Shown here: positions 22,247 to 34,933 of the stretch, piece after piece
Numbering within the stretch: the first letter of the stretch is position 1
How the letters are laid out: every line of letters begins with the position of its first letter
Assembly: GCA_033398695.1 (NCBI GenBank)
Contig: CM065816.1
Location: 133,273,358-133,337,357 of the forward strand
DNA from: Orobanche coerulescens
Lineage: Eukaryota > Streptophyta > Magnoliopsida > Lamiales > Orobanchaceae
Direction of reading: 5' to 3'
DNA: 64,000 nt
Made by a program: the position numbers and the translations under genes
The notes under the pieces: model-generated
Databases searched by the model: none
Seen by the model: only the letters and a program-made list of their open reading frames with translations
Told to the model about the DNA's origin: nothing

Positions 22247-23469
22247 TGTTGGGATAACAATCCCTGTATCGAAAGTTTTGATAGAGTGTTTTGACAATGT
22301 GCCAATCCAGCATACAACAAGAAGCTGTATCGAAAAGTCGATCGAAGTTGTTGACTCTGCATCGAAGACTTTTTCATAGCACCAGCATACAGCGAGCCTT
22401 CGCGTTGCCAAGATACAGTAACAAAGTCTAAATAAACTCCAAGTATGGAAGTTGTCCTGAATACAGCATCTTTCCATACAGTATTGAACTACTCCAATAT
22501 GCCTACAGCATAATTGGATACAGCATTCATATCGAATCAGGACTGAAGACCGTTTGGAAAAGGAATCTTTGTTATTCACTAAAGACAAGTCCCGTTTGAT
22601 AAGAAGTATTTAAATACTGAAAGGATAAAGTATTTAAATACTAAAACCGACAGAGATCTTCAAACAATGCAAAATCCGGATCTTGGTCTATATAATTCAA
22701 CCATCCAGTTGTAACGGACTTTTGCTCAACGGATATTTCTCAACGGATCTATTCTGAAGGATATATATATCCTCAAGAGTTTGAAGATCGGTTACAGAAA
22801 ACAGACCAACATTAATGTAAAGAACTTACATGAATATATCTGAGCAAACCTATTTCTTCAAGCATACTGCAGACTCTGAGAGAAGAAATATCCAAGTGCT
22901 CAACCTTGAACAATACATCATCAGCTCAAGCTCAAGAAAGTAAAGCTGTTGTTCAAATAATCATTCTATTATTGAACAAATCCATCAGCCCTGTGTAGAC
23001 TGAGAAAGCATTGCTTTTCCCGAACTGTGTGTGACGGATTTGCATTGAAGAGACAAAGCTTCGGAACAGTGTGTGAAGAAGTTAGTCAAGTGAAAGCCTA
23101 AACCAATCTGTGCGAACGGTTGAAAGCTTCGATCATTGTATCAATCTGTGTGAATGATACATTGATAGGTTTAATTATAAATACATAGTTTTGTATGCAG
23201 TATTTATAATAAATATTTTCACTCCTGTGTGGATGACCAGTGGACGTAGAGGGGTTTACCTCGAACCACTTTAATTACTATGTCATTTAACTTCTGCATT
23301 TACTGTTTTAATATCTGTGATTATTTTAAGTATACACCTCATATCTAGTTGTTGTATTTATAGCAACTTATTTTAACAAGACTTCCGCTACGCACTGAGA
23401 TTTAATTATCGTACAGTTTGTTGTTTAAAATATTTTTCAAACTGTATTCTGTATACGTAGTGGCCAACA
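22247..23469 (+). repeat. 3' LTR of element X
   Basis: The LTR is 1223 bp with perfect six-base terminal inverted repeats (TGTTGG ... CCAACA). A TATA-like TATATAA lies at 22689-22695, about 440 bp in. There is no similarity to the A/B/C LTRs, so this is a separate family. Flanking sequence after 23469 starts TACGT; the partner duplication is outside the window. Confidence 0.82.
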
Positions 23470-23690
23470 TACGTTATGTGCTCTTCTTAACGTATGTTAT
23501 GCTTGTACCTTAACGTACGTTAGCTCTTATGCTTAATGTACGTTACGCTTGTATTTAGACAAAGTCCTCTGATCAGACGACGGCATCTCACCTGATGCTT
23601 TAACATATGTAATGAAGTCACATTAACGTACGTAACCGTTTGTAACTTAACGTACATAAGCTCATATGCTTAACGTACGTTATGTCTTCT
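23470..23690. repeat. Cluster of TAACGTACGTTA-type palindromes next to gypsy G
   Basis: About ten variants of (T)AACGTACGTTA occur at roughly 20-40 bp spacing, for example at 23471, 23489, 23513, 23536, 23624, 23648 and 23671. Similar TAGCGTACGCTA palindromes fill part of gypsy G's LTR (27180-27640). The cluster may be a displaced part of a related LTR. The remaining 23691-24000 is AT-rich with nothing I can identify. Confidence 0.6.
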
Positions 23691-23999
23691 ATACTTATCC
23701 ATTTACAGTTGCTCCTGCTCGTCGCCTCAATATACCAAACACGTATACACGACACACTAAATACATATACTCGTCCTAATAACATTCTTATACGATACAC
23801 AATATCCTCAAATGAAATTGTCAACCAAGTACGACAATTATACCAATACAGATGTCTCAGTCCTTCAATTATTTTATCCATACTGTACAGATTCCACACT
23901 GTATAATATAATTCGGATAAAATAACATTAAACAATCATAGTAGAAATTCAGGATAGTATAATTATGAACTACCAGAAGAGAAATACTTCGATGATAGC

Positions 24000-26900
24000 T
24001 GAAGATGGTTCCGAAATCTTATTTGAATGATGGAGACCAGGAAGTTCAGGAAAAGTGACTAAGGCAATGAAGGCTATCAGACTACTTAAACAGGGTTGTG
24101 TCGGATACTGGTGCTATGCAATGAAGAAGGAAGAAAGAACATTAGAGCTTTCATCCATCCCTGTTGTAAATGAATTTCTGGACATGTTCCCTGACGAATT
24201 ATCCAGACTACCTCCACAACGAGATGTAGAGTTTACCATCGATCTAGAACCGAGAGATACACCAATTTCTAAGGCGCCATATCGTATGGCACCTACCGAG
24301 ATGTATGAATTGAAGAATCAACTGTAAGAATTGCTGGACAAAGGTTATATTTAGCCAAATGTTTCGCCCTGGGGTGCACCAGTTCTTTTCGTTCAGAAGA
24401 AAGATGGATCTCTTCGATTGTGTATCGACTATTGGGAGCTAAATAGGATGAAGATCAAGAATAAGTACCCATTGCCACGGATTGATGCTTTGTTCGACCA
24501 GTTGCAAGGAGCGACAGTATTTTCAAAGATCGATTTGAGATTAGGATACCATCAACTGAGGATTAAAGAATTCGATGTTCCGAAGACAGCATTCAGAACT
24601 CACTACGGGCATTATGAGTTTGTAGTGGTGCCATTTGGTCTCACCAATGCGCCTGCAGTATTTATGCAATTGATTAATCAAGTATTCATAGAGTATTTGG
24701 ACAAATTTGTAGTTTTGTTTATCAATGATATTTTAGTCTATTCCAAGAGTCCGGAAGAGCATAAACAACAATTGCGGATCATTACTGTCTAAATGTGAAT
24801 TCTGGATAAAGGAAGTGATGCTCCTTGGTCACATGGTATCAGCGGAAGGGGTCCGAGTAGATCCCCAGAAAGTCGAGGCAATTTTGTAATGGAAGTCTCC
24901 TAAGAACATGAAATAAGTCAGAAGTTTCTTAGGACTTGCTGGGTACTATCGTCGGTTCATGGAAGGGTTCTCCAAAATTACCCGCCCACTTACTCGATTG
25001 GTGCAGAAGACCCAAAAGTATCAATGGAAAGAGGTGTGTCAGGCCAGTTTTTATGAACTTAAGAAGAGATTGACGACGGCTCCAATCTTAACACTACCGC
25101 AAGGAACTGAAGGGTTCATAGTTTACAGTGACGCTTCAAATCAAGGTCTAGGGTGTGTACAGATGTAGAATGAGAAGCTGATCGCCTATGCTTCACGACA
25201 GTTGAAACCATATGAAGTAAATTATCCAACCCACGATTTGGAACTGGCAGCTGTTGTTTTCGCCTTGAAGATATGGAGACATTATTTGTACGGGACTCAC
25301 TATCAGATCTTCACAGATTATAAGAGTCTTAAATACATCTTCAGTTAGAAAGAGTTAAACATATGGCAGAGGAGATGGCTAGAATTGATTAAGGATAATT
25401 ATTTGGAAATTCTTTATCATCCCGGTAAAGCGAACATAGTGGCTGATGCACTGGTCCGCAAACCCATTTCTATTTGAATGTTGGAGACGCTAACATCCCA
25501 GTCCAACATTCAACGAGAGTTGATTCATGAAGGAATTGAAGTATGGTTACAAGGAGTCCAGGGACAACTGTGTGTGATGGAATTAATTTCATCGTTGACC
25601 GATGAAATCAAACCTAAGCAATTAGATGACCCCCTAATGATTTGGTTACATGAGGAAGTAGGCAAAGGAAAGGCCCCAGGATTTGTAATTCATGAAGATG
25701 GTTTTCTGAGATTCCAAGGTTGACTTTGTGTTCCCGATAAGGATGTTTTGAAGCAGACAATCATGAAGAAAGCTCACAGTATGCCCTATTCTATTCATCC
25801 GGGCACCAATAAGATGTGTAAAGACCTGAAGTAGAATTTTTGGTGGGGCAATATGAAGAACGATGTGGTAGACTATGTTTCGAAGTGTTTAACTTGTCAG
25901 CAGGTTAAGATTGAATATCAACGACCCGCTGGAATGTTGAAGCCACTCCCGATTCCTGAATGGAAGTGGGAAGATATATCAATGGACTTTATCACCAATA
26001 TACCAAAGACCAGGACGGGAATGAATATGATTTGGGTAATAGTTGATCGCCTATCCAAATCGGCTCATTTCCTAGGCATTAAAGATACTTGGAGACCAGA
26101 GAGATTGGCGCGAGTATTTATTGCAGAATAGTTCGATTGCATGGAACATTGAAAACTATTATTTCAGATCGGGATGGCCGTTTCGTGTCGCATTTTTGGA
26201 AAGTAGTTCATAAGGATTTAGGAACGGAGTTGAGTTTCAGCACGACTTATCATCCTCAAACTGATGGACAGTCTGAGAGGACTATTGAAATGGTAGAAGA
26301 CATGTTGAGAGCCTGTGCACTAGATTGGTCGACTGATTGGGAAGCTCATCTGTCGTTGATTGAGTTCACCTACAATAATAGTTGGCATGCCTCGATCAAG
26401 ATGGCGCCTTTTGAGGCTTTATATGGGAGGAGGTGCAGGTCACCCTTATGTTGGGACGATTCATCTGACTTGATTAGGACAGAACCAGAATTGATAATAC
26501 AGACCCAAGAAAAGATAGCCCTGATCCGTGAGAGATTATTGACTGCCTAAAGTCATCATAAGTCTTATGCAGATGTACGCCGTCGACTGTTGGAATTTGA
26601 TGCCGGAGACCACGTACTTTTAAAGGTTTCTCCTACTAGAGGAATTTTTCACTTTGGAATGAAGCGGAAGTTAAGTCCAAGATATATCAGACCATTCGAG
26701 ATTCTTGAAAGAGTTGGAGAGTTGGCGTATAGGTTGGCCTTGCCACCATCGTTGATTCATGTTCATAATGTATTTCACGTATCCCAATTACGGAAGTATG
26801 TACCGGATCCCAGTCATGTCATTGTTTTCGGCGAGATCGAAGTAACTAATGATGGCACATTCGAGGAGAAGCCAATCAAGATACTCGACAGTCGAGTCAA

Positions 26901-27024
26901 GCAATTGAAGAATAAATCCATCTCCTTGGTTAAAGTTCAATGGTCAAGACATGGAGTCGAAGAAGCAATGTAGGATATGGAGGATAGTATGAAGTCGAGG
27001 TACCCGGAATTATTTTCATCTTAA
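24000..27024 (+). pseudogene. pol: Gypsy G pol (RT, RNase H, integrase, chromodomain-like), broken
   Basis: It begins in the protease-RT linker (IPVVNEFLDMFPDELSRLPP). The RT reads [16 protein letters not shown] and YHQLRI, and ends in FINDILVYS where the family norm is FIDD, so a catalytic Asp has become Asn. RNase H ([22 protein letters not shown]) follows. Integrase has IHPG, CLTCQ, MDFIT, SDRDGRF and GQSERTIE. The C-terminus holds a chromodomain-like segment (DSRVKQLKNKSISLVKVQW), which in related elements guides insertion into heterochromatin. At least ten stops (for example 24325, 24352, 24790, 25166, 25721, 25832 and 26129) and frame changes near 24800 and 26090 make it a pseudogene. 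It ends in TAA at 27022-27024. Confidence 0.9.
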
Positions 27025-27179
27025 GTTTCGGGACGAAACTTATTTTGAGAGAGAGTATGTAATACCCATATATTTGTTATGTATTTCCATCCGTATTTGA
27101 ACCTTGTGGCATTTAATCAAGTCTATAAATCAAAGTATGATTTTCCCGTATCCTTTAAACAGTACTCATGATTATATAA

Positions 27180-27640
27180 TTGTATGTTGTTAAGGACGTT
27201 AACGGCTGCATGCAGATAACATACGCTAACATATAAGCGTAGCATATGCTAAATGTGTTGGCTAACGTATGTTACGCATACATAGCGTGCGCTATGTGCA
27301 GTCAACCAGATTAAGACGTGAGGAGTAGGTGGGAATCGGATCACGGACTTTAAGGGATGCTTTGCGTGAAACCTGGACGACTTTCAGAAAATTGAGTCAA
27401 TAGGTGATTAGTGTGTGCTACCTGATAGAAGTAACGTACAGTAAAGTTGAGACAGGGAGGCAGTAAGCTTCGTGGGATCGATAGCGTACGCAATGTTTTG
27501 TGCTAGCGTGCGCTAAAGACTACATTTAATGTACATAATGACTCTGTAGCGTACGTAATGCTGAAGTGAGAACAAGGCAGTAGGCTGGGGAGCCGTTAGC
27601 GTACGCTAACATGATAGGATAGCATACGCTAAATCATATT
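27180..27640. repeat. TAGCGTACGCTA palindrome cluster in gypsy G LTR
   Basis: At least eight palindromic or near-palindromic 10-12-mers built on GCGTACGC, GCATACGC or GCGTGCGC occur (near 27220, 27236, 27263, 27282, 27482, 27505, 27552, 27597 and 27623). They lie upstream of a TATA-like TATAAATAGG (27643-27652), so they sit in the U3 promoter region. The sequence is clear; a regulatory role is inference. Confidence 0.65.
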
Positions 27641-27642
27641 TA

Positions 27643-27652
27643 GTATAAATAG
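27643..27652 (+). promoter_or_regulatory. TATA box in gypsy G LTR
   Basis: TATAAATAGG lies about 585 bp into the LTR, directly downstream of the palindrome cluster. It is a strong match to a plant TATA box and likely marks the R region start. Confidence 0.6.
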
Positions 27653-28810
27653 GACATCACCCCTCATGTCATTTCACACTCATTTTCCTCCGTTCCTTGT
27701 CCAATTTCTGCAAACTCAGAGAGCCCTCCTACGACACAAACCTTGATTTAACATCTCTACTTGGCCGATGAAGTTGGGAAGCATCTTCGATTAGTGCTCA
27801 ATCTTTCGGTATTGAATTCCCTCAAGTGTTTCATCGTTCTCCTCCGTAGTAGGGTATGTTGAGACTATACCAACCTGGAATTCATGTCCTTAGTAATTTT
27901 ATGAACATGCCACTGAGATCATTGAGTTCGTTATTATAAGTAATGAATCGAACACCATGTTTAGGAGGATTTAAATAGATGAACTTTGGTTTCCCATTAG
28001 GATGAGTTGAGTCCTGATTATGCCAAACATCGGGATGGAGTTTCTGGAATTGTAACATGCCTTTTTAATGATGATTTTGAAACACTCTTATGATGAATGA
28101 TTTGTTAAGGTTATCACCTATGTTAGATGAATTCAAGAAGATGAATGTAGAGGGTGTTCTTCAAGTATAGTTCATGCCTTATAGAGGTTTCTTTGATGTG
28201 ATAATCTTCATATTGATGATTAGAACGAAGTGATTAGGTTGGTGACAATTGTTTTGAACGTAGAACTTTGACAAGAAGAATTACTTGTGGAAGAATGAGA
28301 ATCGTAGAGATGAATTAACCTAGAACTCAATTGGAATGTGTTTACCTTGCTAGGTATCGGTAGAATAACCGAACCAAGCATTAGAGTTGATAATCAGAAT
28401 TGGAGTGTGAATTTGTGATGATTTGAATATCCTGGAATTCGTATAACATCGGCATTTTTACCCAGTGATGATCATTCATTTTACATATAGTATGGTATCA
28501 GTTCGGATTAGTATTCTTTAAGTAGTGAACCATACACCCGCCGTGCATATAATGATTAACTCGGGCATAGATTGGAAACGTTTAGAATGTTCGTGTGTTA
28601 GCCTTGTTGCGTAGGTTTCCCTTTGTTATTTTCTTTTTTGTTTAAGGTGCGAGCCTTGCAAAGTGATTGATCGAAGGGGCGACCTTCGGGCGTATTAACA
28701 TTCATTGAAGTATTTAAACGCTTGTCGTCTTTCTAATGCAAGTACTTTAATTATTTTTTGTGTTAAATGTTGTGTATCATTGTCGAGTACATGTGTTGTA
28801 GTTGTTCTCC

Positions 28811-28947
28811 ACCAAGTGTTGATCCGATGGGATCATCTTGGGTATCTATGCCGTGTGCGCTGGATTGTTGGACGGGTTTTCCATCAAGTGTTGGTCCGAT
28901 GGGATCATCTTGGGTATCTATGCTGTGTGCGCTGCATCGTTGGATTA
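28811..28947 (+). repeat. 72-bp tandem duplication inside gypsy G LTR
   Basis: Two adjacent copies of a segment containing AAGTGTTGATCCGATGGGA have their AAGTG words at 28814 and 28886, a period of 72. They differ at only a few bases. Confidence 0.85.
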
Positions 28948-29440
28948 CCCTGGATAGGTTGAGATTGTACTGTTGTGTACTATATTGATTGCCTGCTCGT
29001 TGGAGAGGCTTGTTATTATTTTTATTGTTGTTGTGAATAATCTGTTGTCGTATAATTATCGTACTTATACTAGCATCGTTGTGCTAACCACTTTGGGGGT
29101 GGACATGTGTTTTATGTTCAGGTTCCAGGAGAGCTAGAAAACAACCACAGGTGCTGCATGATGACGAGGGTATCGAGTGATGTTGTCGGTCTGGGAAGTC
29201 CTTTCATTTTGAGTTGTGTTTTAATAAGTACTCGAGTACACCATTGTATTTGTGTTCTTTGGGTGGTATTGTATTGATGTTACTATTCGAGGTTGTCGTT
29301 TCGTACTTTTGAATTCTGGTATGTAATAATGATTTTACTGTTGGTATTGGATATTGATGTTTTAAATTTATTAGCCTTATAAATCCTTATATAACGGATT
29401 TACGGTGCTGTAGTAATCCTGAATATATCAGGGTGTTACA

Positions 29441-30420
29441 AGTGCTAACAAGCTTGTTCTCTTAGTAGAGAATCCCAACGATGTGTTAGTTGGATTTGTT
29501 CATGTTGGTTATCTCTTCGCACGCATAAAGAGCATTCCCATACGAGTTATGTATTCACCATGGGAGAACGTCGATATCTTAGAGATATACCAAGCAGACC
29601 TTAATCGATAATTCTTAGAACCATGCAGAGATAATTGTATTTCATGAACACATAAGAGAGTGAATAGACCATATTCGAGGAACTTGTGGATTAGATCCAC
29701 CACAACAACACCTACTTGCATCTTTGTGGACAATTCTGTATATATTGAGCAATTGAAGTTAGATTTCATTAAGGGCGATAACACCAAGCATATCTCGGAT
29801 AAGTTCTTTGACAATCGGCAACAATAGAAGTTGTGGAATATAAAAGTGAAACAAGTGAGTTTCGATGAGAAATTTGCAGGTGTGTTCACTAAGTCTTTGC
29901 TAAAATATACATTTGAGAAACATATGAGAGGAATCAACATGCATTGAGTGTGCGAGCTCAGCAAGTTATTGCCCATCAGAATGAGCAGTTGTGTGTATTT
30001 CAGGGAGAGTATATTTCACATAATTTCAGCATTTGTAGTGGGTACATTGTGCTCGTTTTCCTTATCAAGTCTATTTTTGCTATGAGGTTTTATTTGAGTT
30101 GGAACGATTTTCTATCGAGGCAACATCTTCTGCATTATGGTTGTATTAGTGCTCGACACTGGGTATTATTCCGGGAATTATGATTATGTCCTTCCTTAAT
30201 GTGTCTTACCTTATACTATTTAGACTAGGATGCATAGATGGCAGCGTTTTAGACATTCTAGAGGTAGTAGAATTCTATCAGTTGTCTTTCCTTGTTAGGA
30301 ATTACATGTACGGAATGAGTCTCATTATAAAGCCTATATAAAGACCCCTCTATCAGTGTTATGAATACGTTGATTGCTTTGATTGCTTTCTTACACTCTC
30401 CAGAAACAATAATTTGTTCT
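29441..30420 (+). mobile_element. Old copia remnant (RNase H end plus LTR-like tail)
   Basis: Gypsy G inserted into this sequence. The coding remnant (29470-29945) is followed by ~450 bp that look like the start of an LTR. A CATTATAAAGCCTATATAAAG promoter-like stretch lies at 30323-30343. No TG...CA pair could be fixed, so the right boundary is approximate. Confidence 0.45.
29690..29945 (+). pseudogene. Degenerate copia RNase H C-terminus
   Basis: The + strand reads TCIFVDNSVYIEQLK, NTKHISDKFFDNRQQ, a stop, KQVSFDEKFAGVFTKSLLKY and TFEKHMRG. These parallel the copia RNase H end (VDN..AI, KHID..F..IR, and ..ADIFTK.L...F). It is interrupted by TAG near 29826 and heavily diverged. It is not the same family as A/B/C or E. 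Confidence 0.55.
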
Positions 30421-31259
30421 CCTTCCATTAATTCTTACTTCCGCCATTCTATTTGAAAATTTTATTTCAAAATATATTTTGATCATAATAGAATATCTAC
30501 TTCTAAAAACTAAATATTTGATTATGTAATAGTAATCATTAAAGCCAATTTTTGTTATTAGATTGCGATATAAGTTAATTGAAAAAGGTAGAAAAAATGA
30601 AGACTGGTGGTATAAAAGGAGTTGTGCCTTCAATAAATGATTAAAAACTAAATAATTATATTTTAATCAAAATCAACTTTAAAGTGAGATGAATAGAGTA
30701 TTACTTATGACTTCCATCGATCACCGGCGGTTACAACTTCCATCCCCAAACTTACATGAAATTCAAGAATTGCCCCAATCTTTCAATTCATCTTCACAAA
30801 TTAATACCCATTCAAAATTAACACCACCAATCCACTTTAATCATATTTGTACATATTGCCCAACACTCAAATTCAAGAATCAAATCCTAACAACTCATCA
30901 AACTCATATTTTTCTTCAAATTACGGGAAAAAAAAAAAAGCAATCGTCAATAAGAAAACTCAAATCCATAAAACATTACCAATCATACATCATCACAAAT
31001 GCATCATAGCCAAGAACTAAAAGTACAAAATCGAAAAGTTAACTTAAAATCTGAATACAAATCAAAATGCAAAGACATGGTTGTTCTTTGAGTTTTTCCT
31101 TAAGATTTCTCCATAAATCCAAGTTGAATTGATGGAATGAATATAGCAAGAAGTTACATTAAGTGTTGTCATGCTTAATGTGGTGTATTATGCCTTTGAA
31201 TTTTTCAAATTGTGATAAAAAAAACGATTAGGATTGAGAAGAGGGGAAGAAAAATAAAA

Positions 31260-32370
31260 ACACAACTGAAGTGCTTACACACCCCCACTAATACGGCCAT
31301 TGTCAAATAACACGGTCGTATCATACTATCATCCAAATGGTTGTTTCGATGTAAAACGACATGGTCGTGTCATTTAACATGACCCGTGTCTGGCCTTTCG
31401 TCCTCCATGAGCGTTTTCCTGCAAAATTAGACCCCAAAATTCAATAGATTAGTCCAAAAACTAAAATATGCTAAACAAAGACAAAAATAACTATATTAAA
31501 ATCACATAATACAAAAACTAACGAACTAACAAGAATAAAAGAAAGCAATCAATATACAGACACCATCGGGTTACCTCCCAATCAATACCAAGTTTAACGT
31601 CTTCAGCCAAATGTCTGTACTATTTTATCCCGTGTCCAAATCAGGCGCTGAGGTCTTTCCATGCCACTTGACTCCTCCTACTTTAAAAACTAAATGTGGG
31701 AGGGATATAATGGAGCTAGTCTTGCACCATCACCACTATTGAATGGAATTATGAAGACTTCAACCTCCTCACTATTAGGAATTACAAGATCAATCTTTAA
31801 ACCTTCAGAAAAATTAACTTCTATGATTTTAATTTTCAAGACTACGTCTTCCTCTTCCTCGTGTTATTTTAGATGAAAGAAGTTTATGACGCCTTATCCA
31901 TTGGTAGTAAGCATGGAGGAGTTTAATCTATATCATCTTGCAATAGTGAAGGTAAACTTGAGAAAGGGACAATTTTCTATGGCGTGCAACATAGAACAAT
32001 ATTCATCACAAACAATACATCTTTCTTCAAGTTCTTTCCTGTAATGCTTTGAATGCAATTGATATTGCTCTTGTTGTAGCACCGTCTGCTCCAGTTATTC
32101 CTCATACCAGTTTTTGTCCTCCGTCGAATAATTAGATCAATGTGTTAGTCTTCATCAAATTCATTGATCCTAAAAAACAAACAGACAAGTAACTAAGTAA
32201 AAATGATAATGAAATTAAAATACTTGAGCAAAAGAAATGTCTAAAGTAAGACTAGAAACATTAACCGTAATATCAATACTAATAAAAATATCTTCACTTA
32301 TCAAAAACTTGTTCGCTAGTTCCTTTTCTACCCGCAAGTGTATGAAATAGATGTAGACAGTGGCGAGCGA
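31260..32370 (-). mobile_element. Possible gypsy (Tat/Athila-type) 3' non-coding remnant
   Basis: Short phrases recall the non-coding end of Tat/Athila gypsy elements. They are CACGGTCGTATCA and CATGGTCGTGTCA motifs (31309-31375), GGGTTACCTCCCAATCAATA followed by TTTAACGTCTTCAG (31569-31605), and TACCCGCAAGTGTATG with ATCGTATTCCACA (32328-32382). There is no coding sequence or LTR pair. Recognition is from memory of such phrases, so confidence is low. Confidence 0.3.
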
Positions 32371-34933
32371 GATCGTATTCCACATAGACTAATAATTTAT
32401 GTTGTATCAAGTATCATATTATAGTGATTCTGATTTTAGATAGACCATCGAAAGTTGATTGGAGTATTTAACTAATTACAAAAATAAATAAAGCAATAAT
32501 AAACAAGATTTCAGAGGAAAATAAGAAGAGAATCTATATCTATATAAAAATTGAGTTCCATGTATTAATGTGAGCATTTATGTCATAAGCTAGGGTCATT
32601 CATATCAATTGAAATATTGTTAATCTCTAAAGCTTTTTTTAAAAGATTTAAAGAGCTTTTTACAAACTACAATTAAAAAAAATGCAAGAATAAAAAACGC
32701 ATACATACCTATTCAATGTCATAAGCTAAATTATTTCAACCAACTAAAACATGTCAAAGTCTCATTATTAAATTTTAAGAATTTCTATAGTCATACCACA
32801 CAAAGTGTGGTTATTGTTTAACTCTTTCACCTTCTTCTTTGAGATATTTATACTCCCTTATAAACAAACCAAAAAGTCACACAACTAACTCACAAAACAG
32901 TCACACCCTCCACCTCCCGTAGCGCATTCTTACGCCACACCACCGTAATATGCCAACATCAATCAGCGCCATGCCGACACCACCGAATATTAATTCAATA
33001 GGTGGTGTTTCAAGCTTGGGTGATTTCGTTGTTGTTTTAGTGGTTCCGCCACCGATATACCAAACTTGAAATCTCAAACAATTTTCTTATGAATAATTAA
33101 ACAACTAAAACGTTTCTATTCAAAATAGTCTACAGTGACCTACAAACCATGAGATATCCAAAACATTATATAATTAAATTGTCAATTCCTACCAAATCTT
33201 TAAGAAATAAAGACGACATCGAGTTCTTTATAGCCAAAATAATGGATCGATTGCCAAGATGGGTTTTAAATATTGATGAGTATCAAAAGAATTGAGATAA
33301 GGGTGTCCACATCGTTGGTTCTATCTTCTCGACCACTGAAACCCCACCACCTTCGCCATAACCGCCGTCAGCCACTGAAATATCGAGATCTAAACACAAA
33401 ACCAAAACCCTAGTTTAACTTACTTATAAGCTCGAAACACATTCTACAGGAGACCCGAGATTCCAGCGATGGAGGTTTGTTGGTGGTGGTTTGGCGACAA
33501 GGGTGTGGTTACGTGGTGGTTTTGGCCGGTGTTAGGTTGTTGGTGGATGATGGTTTAGTGAGAGAAATGAAAGGGTCGTATATGTTTTGTGATGAGAAAA
33601 AAAAGTGTGTTTTTGGGTGGAGGATACAACTCACAAGTAGTTAATTTTGATAGATAAAATAAAATTAAAGAAAGTAATATGAAAGGACAAAAATACTCTC
33701 TTATTTAACAGTCAAACTAACGGAGTTAGGAAATTTGGATCAAACCCGAAATGGATGTTTCACTTTTTGGGGCAATTCTATATATACTCAACTTAAACAT
33801 AATAATTTCATAAAATTCTTTAAAGGCATTGTACTTATGCACCAAAAAATTGTGCTTTGGGGAAATATGGTATTTTGATTTTCAGATTGGGTAAATATGG
33901 AATTATCCTTTCACTTTTGGACCAAACCTAAAATTTTTTGAAAATTTGGACTAAAAATGAAATACCCGCAAACCACAAGGACTAAAAATATAGTTAACTC
34001 TAATTTTAAAGGATAGTAATTTCAAGTCTGTCAATTCAAAATGGAAGGCAATGCAAAGATGATAGATATTAAAAAAATTTGATTATATCCGAGGAAAATA
34101 AAAATGGTTTTAACTAATTTAAAAATTTACAAATTTAAAAATTTGAGGTTATACAATTTTGAGAATACGCATACCACTAATTACATGCACATGACGCAAA
34201 ATAACATTATTTACATAAAAAAATTCTCTATAAACAACTAAGAGAGCAACTTTTTTACATCTAAAAAATATAAACAACTAAGGAGTAAGAATGAAATATG
34301 TCATAAAAATCATAATATTTGCCATAAGGATTTTAAAGTATAAAAATGTGTGAGAAAAATTATTTCAAATACGTAGCATCGTAGGCGTAATAAGTGTTTG
34401 ATTAAATGACAATAAATCATTCATTTTAGATGATCGTACGTATTTGGTAACTATACTATATAGATATCAATTCGATATCTTAATATGTTATATATGAACT
34501 CATTGTTTGAAATCCACCTCATATAGTACCCCACATATTGACGCTAGGATGCACCACCGAATAAGCTATATATGATAGTTCGATGCTACTAATTAAAAAG
34601 TAGTTCGTATTGACTTATGTAAACACGAACAAATGTTTTGCTTCAGTGAGATATAATCCATCTTAAGAAATACACATGTAATTTTTTTATGTTGTTAGTA
34701 TCATGGATAAATATGTTGCACATTTTGAGTACAAGTCATTTTAACCTATCAATAACCCAGCTTAGGCTATACCTGATATTAAATACGTTATATAAAAATA
34801 CGATGTTTTAACTTAGAATAATTTCACTCGAAAAACAAAAATTGTGAATGCTCGGACCTTGAAATAATATGTAATATAAATATGATACTCGATATTATCG
34901 AAAATAAAGTACCCGTGCTTTAGGGTGAATAAA

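Larger units (their letters stand above)
20595..23469 (+). mobile_element. Element X, right visible piece: ORF3 end, PPT and 3' LTR
   Basis: This is the continuation of X after copy B: the C-terminal part of ORF3 (to 21749), about 480 bp of non-coding sequence, a polypurine tract (22231-22246) and a 3' LTR (22247-23469). The arrangement of ORF3 just before the PPT and LTR is the Sirevirus layout, in a family distinct from A/B/C. The spacer 21750-22230 is AT-rich with a T-run at 21779-21790 and no ORF I can assign. Confidence 0.8.
23470..29440 (+). mobile_element. Gypsy G: decayed chromovirus (Tekay-like), 5' part missing
   Basis: A plus-strand Ty3/gypsy pol remnant (from about 24000) runs through RT, RNase H, integrase and a chromodomain-like C-terminus to a complete 2.4-kb 3' LTR. 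No gag or protease active site is recognisable upstream; element X's LTR abuts the region at 23469. Integrase downstream of RT-RNase H places it in gypsy. The terminal LVKVQWSRHGVEEA...YPELF block is typical of Tekay/Del chromoviruses. Confidence 0.85.
27058..29440 (+). repeat. 3' LTR of gypsy G
   Basis: The LTR is 2383 bp with termini TGTAATACCC ... GGGTGTTACA, a near-perfect 10-base inverted repeat. A degenerate polypurine stretch (GAGAGAGAG, 27047-27055) precedes it, after the GGGACGAAACTT block seen before the PPT in Tekay elements. It holds the GTACGC palindromes and a 72-bp tandem duplication. Confidence 0.85.

Noticed and set aside
22158..22379. Small + strand ORF in element X
   Set aside because: It crosses the polypurine tract and LTR start and has no homologous features.
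29509..29976. 155-aa minus-strand ORF as a host gene
   Set aside because: The plus strand of the same interval carries recognisable copia RNase H blocks, so this is antisense.
33330..33620. Possible host-gene 5' exon (CCACC/GGTGG-rich)
   Set aside because: No sustained open frame, start context or splice signals; composition alone is not evidence.
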